64,000 nucleotides of DNA, taken from the NCBI GenBank assembly GCA_029964075.1, contig CM057135.1, forward strand, positions 12,550,863 to 12,614,862. The letters run 5' to 3'. Source of the DNA: Patiria pectinifera. Its lineage: Eukaryota > Echinodermata > Asteroidea > Valvatida > Asterinidae. The translations under genes and the position numbers were made by a program. Positions 21,140-31,593 of this stretch are shown here, one piece after another (position 1 is the stretch's first letter; every line of letters starts with the position of its first letter). The notes beneath the pieces were generated by a model. That model was given only the letters and a program-made list of their open reading frames with translations. It made no database searches and was not told where the DNA came from.

Positions 21140-22050
21140 TTAATGTGGCCTGACGTTGCGAACTTAGCAAGTTCTTCTTCAGAGGCTAAAACAGAAATGA
21201 CAGAGGTACATACATTAACATGGGGGTGCACACAAACATGCAGGGCTGAAAGAAGAAACACAAAAAGGAGGATTAGGTGGGAAAAGTGTGGAAAGATGCA
21301 AGGGAGGGTGGATGAGAGAACAAAGGAACAAAGGGCAAACCACAAGGGGTCTGGTGTAAACAGGGGAGGGACCAGAAAGGGGAAGGATCAAAGGTCACAG
21401 GGAGTGGGAACGGACAAAAGAGTGTGAGAGTGATGATGATGGGGGGGGGGAACAGTATGGGGGTGGAAAGGGATAAAAGATGGGGGAAGATGGGTAAACA
21501 CAAACAAGGAAGACCAGGTGGATTATCTGTAACAGAAGACAATGGAGGAAGAAAAGGATTAATCATTCCCAAGTTGGATGTTGAGACCATGTGGTTGAAT
21601 AGTTCGAAGACGATTCATCCACACTTTCTCTCTGCTGAGGCGAACTGAGTCCTTGCGATGGCCAAGAGATTCAATGCCCTGCAAAATCATATCAGAAATG
21701 GAGTGGTTAGGCAGGTTGAAGTGATGACCAACAGGGGTGTCTAGTTTCTTGGTGTTGACCGTTGACCGGTGGGCATAGAAACGCTTCTTGAGCTTATTCT
21801 TAGTCTCACCTACATACTGCACTCCACAGACCCTGCAAGAAATGAGATATATGACATAAGAGGTGTTACAAATGATGTTACCAATGGTTCTGTGGGTAGT
21901 GACAGAAGAGTGGCCAGAAAAGGAGTCAGACTCCTGGATATGAATCTGGCAGACAACACATCTGGAACTGCACTTGAAAGTACCATGCTGGGTGGGAGGG
22001 GATGCATCTAAGGATGGGACTTCAGCTCGAACAATCAGGTCCCGTAGATC
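21140..22050 (-). mobile_element. Inverted 5'-truncated Penelope copy
   Basis: This is the reverse complement of the 3' part of the neighbouring Penelope element (about 22937-23790). It includes the GIY-YIG region and 3' tail, with only scattered differences. A minus-strand frame covers 21559-22050. Penelope-like elements are known to insert with a truncated copy attached in inverted orientation, which explains the head-to-head structure. Confidence 0.8.
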
Positions 22051-22059
22051 AAGGACCAG

Positions 22060-23790
22060 ATTCCCAGCACAGCCATCATTGTGACTTTCGACGTCTTGCT
22101 CCTTGGCTCTGGCCAAGGCAGGACACACGACTCCTCCCATCAGTGATGTTGGCACCCTAATGAGACTTATACTAACGAAGAACAATTTTTCCTTCCTTGG
22201 TGAACACTATCTACAGGTACACGGTACTGCAATGGGCACTCGCATAGCCCCTTCCATGGCTTGCCTCTTCATGGGTGTCCTCGAAGAATGCATGCTTGCC
22301 TCGGCCCCATGTCGCCCTTGGATCTGGTGGAGAGTTATTGATGATGTTTTTTTTCATCTGGACCAGTGATGAGGACAGTCTCTTGACCTTCATTAACTAC
22401 ATCAATTCCTTCCACAGAACCATCAAATTCACGTCGGAGTTCTCAGCTCACCAAACCCACTTTCTGGATGTCACCGTCCGCAAGCAAGGCAACTCACTAA
22501 CCACTGACCTGTATTCCAAACCCACAGACACCCACCAGTACCTCCACTCCTCCAGCTGTCACCCCAGGCACTGCAAAACTGGCATAGCGTTTAGCCAGGC
22601 ACTCAGACTCAGAAGAATTTGTTCTAATGATTCCGATTTCTCCCGCCATACACAGATACTGAGGAACAACTTGGTGGCCAGGGGTCACAGCTCTCGCCAA
22701 GTTCATCGTGCCATTGTCAGAGCTAAAGCTATCCCCAGAAATCTAGCTCTCACGGGAAAGGCCCCTGATGCCATGGCCAAACCCATGAATGCCTTGGTTA
22801 CCACGTTTCACCCCAATCTCCCTCCCCTTCGCAAAATCACTAATGACAATCATCATATCCTCCATACTTCAGATCGCCTTGCCCGCGCCATCCCCAACGG
22901 CCCCACATTGGCTTACAGGCGTCCTCGAAATCTACGGGACCTGATTGTTCGAGCTGAAGTCCCATCCTTAGATGCATCCCCTCCCACCCAGCATGGTACT
23001 TTCAAGTGCAGTTCCAGATGTGTTGTCTGCCAGATTCATATCCAGGAGTCTGACTCCCTTTCTGGCCACTCTTCTGTCACTACCCACAGAACCATTGGTA
23101 ACATCACTTGTAACACCTCTTATGTCATATATCTCATTTCTTGCAGGGTCTGTGGACTGCAGTATGTAGGTGAGACTAAGAAGAAGCTCAAGAAGCGTTT
23201 CTATGCCCACCGGTCAACGGTCAACACCAAGAAACTAGACACCCCTGTTGGTCATCACTTCAACCTGCCTAACCACTCCATTTCTGATATGATTTTGCAG
23301 GGCATTGAATCTCTTGGCCATCGCAAGGACTCAGTTCGCCTCAGCAGAGAGAAAGTGTGGATGAATCGTCTTCGAACTATTCAACCACATGGTCTCAACA
23401 ATGATTAATCCTTTTTTTCCTCCATTGTCTTCTGTTACAGATAATCCACCTGGTCTTCCTTGTTTGTGTTTACCCATCTTCCCCCATCTTTCATCCCTTT
23501 CCCCCCCATACTGTCCCCCCCCCCCCCAATCATCATCACTCTCACACTCTTTTGTCCGTTCCCACTCCCTGTGACCTTTGATCCTTCCCCTTTCTGGTCC
23601 CTCCCCTGTTTACACCAGACCCCTTGTGGTTTGCCCTTTGTTCCTTTGTTCTCTCATCCACCTTTCCCACCTAATCCTCCTTTTGTGTTTCTTCTCTCAG
23701 CCCTGACTGTTTGTGTGCACCCCCATGTTAATGTATGTACCTCTGTCATTTCTGTTTTAGCCTCTGAAGAAGAACTTGCTAAGTTGGCAA
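22060..23790 (+). pseudogene. Penelope-like retroelement, RT plus GIY-YIG (5'-truncated)
   Basis: From about 22069 the frame gives IVTFDV, then after a deletion HGTAMGTRIAPSMACLFMG and the catalytic-site region WWRVIDDVFF, then a shifted frame (22275-23408) continuing through the thumb to a C-terminal GIY-YIG endonuclease (SYVIYLISCRVCG, LQYVGET, KKRFYAHRS). RT followed by C-terminal GIY-YIG is diagnostic of canonical Penelope elements. The frame change lies in a T-run at about 22345, and VIDD replaces the common YIDD. The N-terminus is missing. Cysteines before the GIY-YIG core (CSSRCVVCQIH) form the zinc-finger-like linker typical of some Penelope groups. The tail after 23408 is C/T-rich UTR. 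Confidence 0.85.
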
Positions 23791-23802
23791 CGTCAGGCCC
23801 CC

Positions 23803-23838
23803 CCCCCCAGGCCCCCCGTGGCTACGCCACTGGGTGAC
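23803..23838. mobile_element. End fragment of a hAT-like element
   Basis: GGCCCCCCGTGGCTACGCCACTG matches the common hAT-type terminus CAGTGGCGTAGCCACGGGGGG in reverse orientation (recollection). Only one end is seen. Confidence 0.4.
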
Positions 23839-23929
23839 GCAAGGTCAAACCTTCATGATTAATTTATTACGGGAATTGAATGTGGTCATCTAGCGATGAG
23901 GGTTTACACACGAGCCCTGCTCCTCCCTA

Positions 23930-24760
23930 GGTGAAATCATAGAGCTAGGACCCAAGGAGTTCGCACTCCAAGACTTCAAAAGTAAAATGATCGTCGCCGC
24001 GCTCGAAAGCTACAATAGAAAGCACCTGGCGCCAGCTTGCTCAGTTGCTCACTACGCTAATCTCGACACAATAGAGATCCGCGCTCACTAATGCCAAAAA
24101 AGGAGTTTGCATGGCTTCGTAGACAGTACCATGGTAAATACGCATGCGCAGTTGTCATACATCGCTAAAAATGAATGATTTTGAAGTGTTTGTTCGCAGT
24201 TGGATGATACTGTATATAAATGTGGTCAACATCACTGGAATAATCATTTCATGAAGAACAAAATGCTCTGTACCTTTAGTGTGAAAACTTGTGAAATTTT
24301 CCAAAAAAACACATTTCATCAATGATATATTGCCAATTAAAATGTCTGAAAATACATGAAAACTTGTCTGAAAGAAATCCAATTTATCTCTAAATTACAG
24401 GGACAGATAACCTCTTAAGCACCAACAACTGCACATTGCTAACTTGAGTTCATAACCCACATCTAACAACTGCGCAGTTGTAAAAACATATCTTGTCGTA
24501 AAATATATTTTTCAAAAAAGAGCAGCGACGTGACATGACTTATTATGCAGCATATAGGGAGGTTGTTGGTTACCAACTAAAAAGGCGGCGACGATCATCG
24601 TGTTCAAAGGCCGCTGGCATTTACGCTTTGAATGGTCAGGGCTTGCGGTCACAGTGCTGTAGCTATAGACATTCCCGAGGGATTGGTATGTTAATGGTCA
24701 AAATGTAAATTGCCCAAGAGTTCTGACTCCTTGGGTCCTAGCTCTATGGTGAAATCCAGG
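23930..24760. mobile_element. Inverted-repeat element, about 820 bp
   Basis: GTGAAATCATAGAGCTAGG then ACCCAAGGAGT near 23932-23965 returns inverted as ACTCCTTGGGTCCTAGCTCT near 24729-24755. No coding capacity is recognised inside. Confidence 0.65.
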
Positions 24761-26012
24761 CCCGCAGGTACAAAGGTACAATTTAAATAACAGTAGTGCA
24801 ATGTGTGTGTGTGCCGGATATCGCTGTTGCCTTTTGAATTTGGTCGGGTGTGACCGTTTGCTCTTTAAAGTAACTGAATATGCAGTGCGGCTTTAGTAAC
24901 GGCGAGACCGGAATCCTTTTTTTAGGCGTCACGGGCCAGCGCGCTCAAATTCAAACCGCGTTTCGGTTGCCACTCTCGTGTTGCGCTTGTGTTTGTAGAG
25001 CTCGTACAGGCCTTCGACCTTGATTAGCTATGGAGGAAGTAAACGACTCAATTGAGGTTAGTTATACTGGGGATGAATCAGGGATGGCGCAATTTACTTT
25101 TCGCCATTTTGGCAATACAGAAGGAAAACAAGGAAACTAAATAAATAAGAAAATGACAAGCATAGCAAACAACTTTGTCAAGAAACAATGAGACAAAACA
25201 GGGACAGCAGAGAAGACAAGGGTTCGTTTCCTGGAACGTCACCAGGCAATCAATGGGGTTAAAATGACACAAATATAGAGAGGTTGCCATTAACAGACGT
25301 TCTAGTTAATAAGGCTCAGCAAGCTTAGCAGGCTTAGACCTAGCTATTGCACATCTCTTTCAGAACCATGTCCTTTGCAATATATTCCTCAAAACGGCTA
25401 GAATTGTTTTAAAACCTGGATAATAATAGTTGCTAAACTTGTTCCAGTACTTGAATGATAACTAAAACCAGAAATGTTCACTACTTACGGATATTTTGGC
25501 TGAAACCGAGGAGACCTTTGTTACCAACATGTCAACAAATACGACTGCCTATTCATTGTCTCATGCATACACATTTTCTTCCTGGTTTAAACATCGCGAC
25601 CATGGTCATTTCAAGATACTTTGATCGTGTCCCCAACCCGTACCCCAAAATACAATCGAGATTGTATACGACTGTTTTATGTGATACATTGATATATTGA
25701 TATATTGATCGTGGTCCCCTGCCGGGTGTTGTGATTTGGTATGGCTGGCAGATGGAACAAATTGTATAACAATTAAAATATTTTGGATAACATCAATTGT
25801 TGGAATACTCATGTGGCGAAATAAAGCCATTTGGCAGTTTTATGTGAGCGATTATTGTGGGACGGAATTTTGGATTACACGCACGTGATGCTGAAACCGG
25901 TATGTTTAGCATGCGCAACTGCTCTTGACGTAGCCTAATACAAGTGGCGCTATTCCCAATTTATTGAAGCTAGAAATGCAGCCAGGTCTTGGTCTCATAA
26001 CCTTTTGAAGCG
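24761..26012. other. Stretch upstream of the helicase gene
   Basis: GC-richer sequence at 24830-25030 precedes an ATG at 25030 (MEEVNDSIEV, 36 codons), with a possible donor GAG|GTTAGT at about 25055. It could be a promoter and first exon of the helicase gene; nothing else supports this. The rest is AT-rich without recognised features. Confidence 0.25.
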
Positions 26013-28083
26013 ATGGAGAAGCGATACCAGGAATTACGTGAACGCCACCCGGGATTCCCGGAAAAACTGCGGGTGAAACAATGGAAATGATAAGTGCACT
26101 AGCAAACAAGAAGACTGTTCTCGGGGTCTTGCCAACGGGATATGGTAAAACGCTAACTTGTTTTGTGCCGCCACTTTTAGACGAGGGTATCGGACTAGTG
26201 GTTGCGCCTTTAAAAGCCCTCATGGCTAATCAACTGGAGTGGGCTGCAAGCCGAAATATTAGGGCAATAGAGCTCTGTAACAAAGTAAACATGGCACCAT
26301 AATTAACAGTCCAAATTATAATCAAAATTAACAGATTCGTTTTTTTTTATTTTTATATAAAGGAGTCAACAGTGGGGACCTTGATGTTGCCTTCGTTACC
26401 CCAGAAGCACTGGATTATTGGCTGACAAATCTACCAACGGCTTTTGTAAGGAAATTGAAGCTGATAACAATAGATGAAGTGCACCTTGTTCCTTTATGGT
26501 AACATTTGAAATTAAACGAAAATACAAATTGACACTTTTATCTTCTTTTGTTACAGCGGCGTATCTACACAGGTTAAAACCTGCAAGGGGCACTAATGGG
26601 GTCCATTTTTTGTACATGCGGCATTTCATGGGGAGGGGGCACAGGGGATCATTTGTATACATGTATATCGCCCCCGAGATTTACGCTCTTGCTTGTAGTT
26701 ACACTACTGTATACCATTATAATTTGGTGGATGGATGGACTTATTAATTAAATTTGTATAATTTGCATAATATATAGTGTGCTCTTATCGTCGGAAATCG
26801 TGATCTCGCAGATAGCTATAACAAGAGTTCGTATTTCCATTTAACCATTATGTAATTTATTAAGCTCCGAAAAACACCATTGTTGTTTTGAATTTATCTG
26901 TAGGGGGGATTCCTTCAGACCTGCCTTCATCAAATTGGGTAGACTGCGAAGCCATATGGATGACGTGCCCATTTTGATGTTAACTGGCACACTCAGCAAT
27001 TCGGGCCGTTATAGGGTGCTTGAATGTCTCCATTTAGTACCCGAGGATGTGACAGAAATATTTGCATCGCCAGACAGGTATTTCGGTCCATTTCAGTTAC
27101 ACATATCATTATCAATATTTTTCTACCAGCACTTGTCAGGGAGCACTTGATATTTTCATATGTTCTTTAATGTACACTTTCTGCAGGCCAAACATCACCC
27201 TTTATTTTAAAGGGAAGGGTGGTATGAAGTTTGATGAGGAGATTGCCCGGTATGCCGAGATGCTAACAGAAAAGAAAGCCGACGCACCAAAGTGTGTTGT
27301 GTTTGTCAACAGGTATGCAGTAAATTTGGGCCATGTTTAACAGAGCGTGTTGAATATAAAGCTAATGTCTTTCCCAACATCCAATTACAATAATTTTCCC
27401 TAGAACCTCCCCTAAAATCTCTTTCTCTGAAGGTCACAGTGCTTTGATTTTTATCTCAACACAAAGTGGTGATCATTTAAAATAAAACTGTGCTTTGAAA
27501 GTCTGCATTTTCTTTCCAGTACATATTATTATACTATTTTTTTTATGTATATATTTCCAGCTCTTTATCCTCGCTTGGTAAGTTGACCGCTAGCTTAAGA
27601 CAACGGCTAGGAAAGTGTGCGTTTCGTTTGGGCGAAGTAAAACGAGATGAATTGCTTGTTGAGTCTTTCAACGGCAATCTTCCAGATGTTGATAAAACAC
27701 GAATCCTAAAGGAATTTTCAAAACCAACTTCAAGAATCCGATGTCTCGACTGCACAATTGCATTTGGGATGGGCGTTGACATTCCCGACATTAAATATGC
27801 AATCATATGGGGTGCAACATCAAGTTTGGATGCCTTATGGCAAGAAGTAGGCCGCATCAATAGAAAAGGGGAGCCTGCCGAAGCGTTCGTATATTTCACG
27901 GCCAGCACAGTCATGTCATCCAGGACAGATCCAGGCGTCAAACGCATGTACAAGGAAGTCAAGGAGCGCAAAATTAAGTGTCTCAGGCAGGAAATCATCC
28001 GCAATATAGCGTGTTTCCCATTCTCTTTGGAAGAAAGTGAGAGATGCTGTGTGGACTTCGATAAAAACTCCTTTCATAATTAG
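26013..28083 (+). CDS. RecQ-like DNA helicase, five exons, possibly disabled
   Basis: Exons: 26013 to about 26284, 26363-26498, 26904-27077, 27187-27312, 27561-28083. Exon 1 carries Walker A (LPTGYGKT), exon 2 the Walker B box IDEVHLVPLW, exon 3 LMLTGT (motif III-like), exon 4 the start of the second RecA domain (CVVFVNR), exon 5 motif VI (WQEVGRINRKG). This is a superfamily 2 3'-5' helicase of RecQ type. Junctions 2/3, 3/4 and 4/5 join in frame with GT/AG signals. In exon 1 the frame beginning MEKRYQELRERHPGFPEKLR must shift by one base at about 26078 to reach the Walker A frame, and I could not find a phase-correct exon 1/2 junction, so this copy may be a pseudogene. The C-terminus stops at a TAG just after CC, where relatives carry a zinc-binding region, close to an inserted element. 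Confidence 0.75.
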
Positions 28084-28526
28084 AAAGAGGTAAGCCAACC
28101 GGTGTCGTGCCAAAAACCGTCCGGTGCCAAATAGTGTCCGCTAATTAGCATAATGCGATCTGATTGGTCATGCGTCTATGACGTCACCTTGTTTACGGAC
28201 GCTTGCCAAATAGTGTCCGCGCTTAGCGTGCATCCTATTGCGTGCCTTGTCGAGCTGTCAATACATCGTATAGAAAAAAATCTCTTTTCCCCTGAATTTG
28301 CTTTTTACAATCTGTTTTAATGTTTTCCTTGTTTTCTGTGATAACTATTTGACTGACTTGGTTTCCCTAATTTGTGCAAAATGTTTGTGTGTTTTTTCGC
28401 GTCAGTTCACCTGTTTGGCATGCAGTACGTACTACGTAGGCCTAACGCCGTGTGAAGTGTGTGTAGTACGTACTGTGCTGTGTGTAGTATTATACGAAAG
28501 CCCTGTAGTGCCATCAAGTATATATT

Positions 28527-28800
28527 TTGTCCAAGTTCGTTTTTACGAGATTTTTTTTCTCGAAGTTCGTTTTTACGAGATTTTTTTTCTCGAAGTTCGT
28601 TTTTACGAGATTTTTTTTCTCGAAGTTCGTTTTTACGAGATTTTTTTTCTCGAAGTTCGTTTTTACGAGATTTTTTTTCTCGAAGTTCGTTTTTATGAGA
28701 TACATTTTCTCGAAGTTCGTTTTTATGAGATACATTTTCTCGAAGTTTGTTTTTATGAGATACATTTTCTCGAAGTTCGTTTTTATGAGATACATTTTAC
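28527..28800. repeat. Nine 30-bp tandem repeats
   Basis: Units of CGAAGTTCGTTTTTACGAGA plus TTTTTTTTCT; the last four have ATGAGATACA in place of ACGAGATTTT. CGAAGTTCG is itself near-palindromic. The units are exactly 30 bases, so the array is open in several frames and yields artefactual frames. Three to four inverted units lie at 30755-30870. Confidence 0.95.
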
Positions 28801-28854
28801 GGAGTTACGGAGTTTTATGAAGTTACGGAGCATAAGGGACATCCAAAATTATTT

Positions 28855-28965
28855 TTTTATCTCGTGCGCACGACATAATATCTCGTGCGCACGAGATAAT
28901 TATCACGTGCGCACGACATATATCTCGTGCGCACGACATAATATCTCGTGCGCACGACATACACC
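28855..28965. repeat. Array of CTCGTGCGCACGAG palindromes
   Basis: Five units of TCTCGTGCGCACGACATAATA; one (28880-28899) is the perfect palindrome TATCTCGTGCGCACGAGATA. It is followed at 28975-29130 by a CACTTCGCCCCATCCC array whose inverted units lie at 29390-29435. Confidence 0.9.
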
Positions 28966-29439
28966 TCATGGAATGTCGGACACTTCGCCCCATTTCCACG
29001 TTGCCCCATGTCACTTCGCCCCTAACCACATCGCCCCATCCCCACTTCGCCCCATCCCCACATCGCCCCATCCCCACTTCGCCCCATTCTCACTTCGCCA
29101 CATCCCCAATTCGCCCCATCCCCACTTCGCCCCAGCTTTTACATGTAAAAAAAATCTCATCTAAATGTATTTTATTGGCTTAAAAACAATTCCAACAGAT
29201 TCACTAATTGCTAACCAACGGAAAGAATAAGCCCACCAATATTGACCAAATGAACAATTCATAACAAACCTCTCAAGCTATCACTCTCCCCTACCGAGAA
29301 AAAAAGCTTGAAGTAAAAGATCCAACTTTGTTCCCAACCCGGCTATACCAACCCGTCTCCCACTTATCTGAGAACGACAATACCAATCTACATGGGGCGA
29401 AGTGGGGATGGGGCTAAGTGGGGATGGGGCGAAGTTCGA

Positions 29440-30640
29440 GATAATGTGTTTTATTCTCGTGCTAAGGATTTGCGAAAGATTTGTGCTAAAGATTTGTGCT
29501 AAAGATCATGTTATGATCTTTAATAGTGATCTGTACCAAAAAAGTGATTCTAAGACTGATTTTTATTTTAATGGTGAGTGTGTCAATGTTGTTGATATGC
29601 AATCATACTTGGGCATTATCTTCCAAACATCCGGATCGTTTAAATTCTCCATCAATAATCTGGTTAATAAGGCCTCCAAGGTTGCAGGTTTATATCGTAA
29701 GAGTGTTGGTTACGATTTAGCTCCTAAATTATTGTTAAAGGTTTTCGACATTTTGTTTAAACCTATTATTTCTTATGGTTCTGAAATTATATGGAAAGGA
29801 GCTTGTAGGCGAGCTGAGGTTTTTCAATTGAAATGGTTTAAATTTGTTTTAAACGTTAACAGACGAACTTCGAATGATGCTGTGTTAGCAGAAGTAGGTC
29901 GATTCCCCTTATATATTGAGCACAGTGTTAATACTCTTAGATATTGGTTTCACTTGTCTGAAAAACCTGAGAGTTCTATTCTATACAATGCGTTTTGTGA
30001 AGACTCAGCTTTAGGAATTCGCCGTAAAACCTCGCTCTTTTTAAGGTTACGTAAGTGTTTTGACACAGTTCATTGGAATGTTCCAATAACAAGTACTTGC
30101 GGTAGTAATAAAAAGTCTGTATTCAGTACTCTTACTAATCTTATGCAAGACAGCTATATTAAACAGTGGAACGACAGACTGCATTGTGACCTTAGAAAAC
30201 ATAGTAACCAGAAAAACAAACTTCGTACTTACCGTATGTTTAAACAATTATACGAGTTTGAGCCATATTTATGCTACTTATTGGATTCTGGTTATAGATC
30301 TTGTTTTTCTCAATTAAGATGTTCATCTCACAAGTTAATGATTGAAGTTGGTAGATACACTGGTTTAGCTCTACATGAAAGGTTATGTCCACATTGTCTA
30401 CTTGATGTTGAAACAGAAATGCATTTTTTTAGAATGTCCATTATATAATGATCTTCGAACTAACTTTCTTACTGACATCTGTAAAATGGAGCCTGGCTTT
30501 AATGGTTTAACAAAAAATGATAAATTCATTTTTCTGATGTCGTCGGCAGATAAACAAACTATTATATGTGTGGCTAAGTTTATTTTCCAATGTACACAAC
30601 TTAAAGAGAGGCAAAGCATGACGTAACTTTAAAGCATATT
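29440..30640 (+). pseudogene. LINE 3' fragment inside the inverted-repeat element
   Basis: The open frame 29402-30448 shows segments found after the RT palm of LINEs: SYLGIIFQTSG, INNLVNKASKVAGLY, LLLKVFDILFKPIISYGSEI. Near the C-terminus is a zinc-finger-like CPHCLLDVETEMHF; after a one-base frame change it continues as FLECPLYNDLR (30430-30626). The 3' end has AATAAA and a tail of ACATA repeats (about 30731-30755). It is 5'-truncated, with no RT catalytic motifs. The flanking arrays show that it landed in the centre of the older element. Confidence 0.8.
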
Positions 30641-31289
30641 CTTTGTTAACCCACCTGCCAAATAATTCAATGTTTAATTTCACTGCTGTAACCCTTCCCC
30701 AGGGTCATGGGGTTTGTTCCTATTTGTGGAATAAAACATAACATAACATAACATAAAAACGAACTTTGGGAAAAATGTATCTCATAAAAACGAACTTCGA
30801 GAAAATGTATCTCATAAAAACGAACTTTGGGAAAAATATACCTCATAAAAACGAACTTGGACAAAATATATACTTGATGGCACTACAGGGCTTTCGTACG
30901 CCACTGAATATTGTCCGATTTTTCCTGCTAACAAATACTGTCCGATTCCCCGCCCTGCCAAATATTGTCCGATTCCCCCTTGCAAAATACTGTCCGATTT
31001 TTCCAGCTTAATACTGTCCGGCAGGACGTACGTACATGTACGTGCGCCCTTGTTCTCGCTCGACCGACGGCGCCCGGACACTATTTGGCACCGGACACTA
31101 TTTGGCATGTATTACATGCCAAATAGTGTCTGGCGCCTACTGCGCATGCTCAGCGGACACTATTTGGCACCGGACGGTTTTTGGCACGACACCGGTTTTC
31201 ATGATAGTGTGTCGCATTTCAAATGAGGAATCAGACCATAGTATGGCAAACTAAATCAATTCATAAATACCACGTTATTTATTATCTTA

Positions 31290-31295
31290 TTATAC

Positions 31296-31327
<32 letters not shown>

Positions 31328-31590
31328 CGGCATTTAAGAACGCTCTTATTACTAGTAAACTAAATCACAGCGCTTACAGCATTATTATTACCCCTGATCA
31401 TTGGGCCAATGAAACATTCCAAACACCATCTCAGCTCCCTGGGGAGTACACAGCTGGATGCTGCATGTTAGGCGCAAGCAAGCTTATTCAATCACAATTA
31501 CCATCTCTGTCCTCACAGGTACCCATTTACTCCTGGGTGGAGAGGAGCAATGAGTGACAAAATGCCTTGCTCAAGGGCACACGCACCATG
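31290..31590. repeat. ATA microsatellite and SINE-like fragment
   Basis: (ATA)n at 31296-31326 precedes a segment with CCATTTACTCCTGGGTGGAG and AATGCCTTGCTCAAGGGCAC. The latter is a block common at ends of invertebrate SINEs (recollection), and similar to GTGCCTTGCTTAAAGGCACA at 60655. It lies immediately beyond the last codon of the DUF6589-like gene, so in its 3' UTR. Confidence 0.45.
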
Positions 31591-31593
31591 TCC

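Larger units (their letters stand above)
28097..31197. mobile_element. 3.1-kb inverted-repeat element with hairpin arrays
   Basis: Terminal inverted repeats of about 45 bp: CGGTGTCGTGCCAAAAACCG plus TCCGGTGCCAAATAGTGTCCGC at 28097-28141 and the reverse complement at 31152-31197. Inner arms (about 28490-28800 and 30755-30900) are also reverse complements, and include the CCCTGTAGTGCCATCAAG segment. CCAAATAGTGTCCG motifs recur near both ends. A LINE fragment lies in the centre. No transposase was found and no clear target duplication. Confidence 0.75.

Noticed and set aside
23700-23790. Hammerhead ribozyme at the Penelope 3' end
   Set aside because: Penelope elements can carry one, but I do not see the conserved CUGAUGA and GAAA core here.
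23460-23837. Pro-rich frame of 125 codons
   Set aside because: Lies in the C/T-rich 3' untranslated tail of the Penelope element and repeats inverted at 21.3 kb.
28527-28800. Long frames on both strands over the 30-bp repeats
   Set aside because: The unit is a multiple of three without stops, so frames of 79-97 codons arise automatically; the translations are pure repeats.
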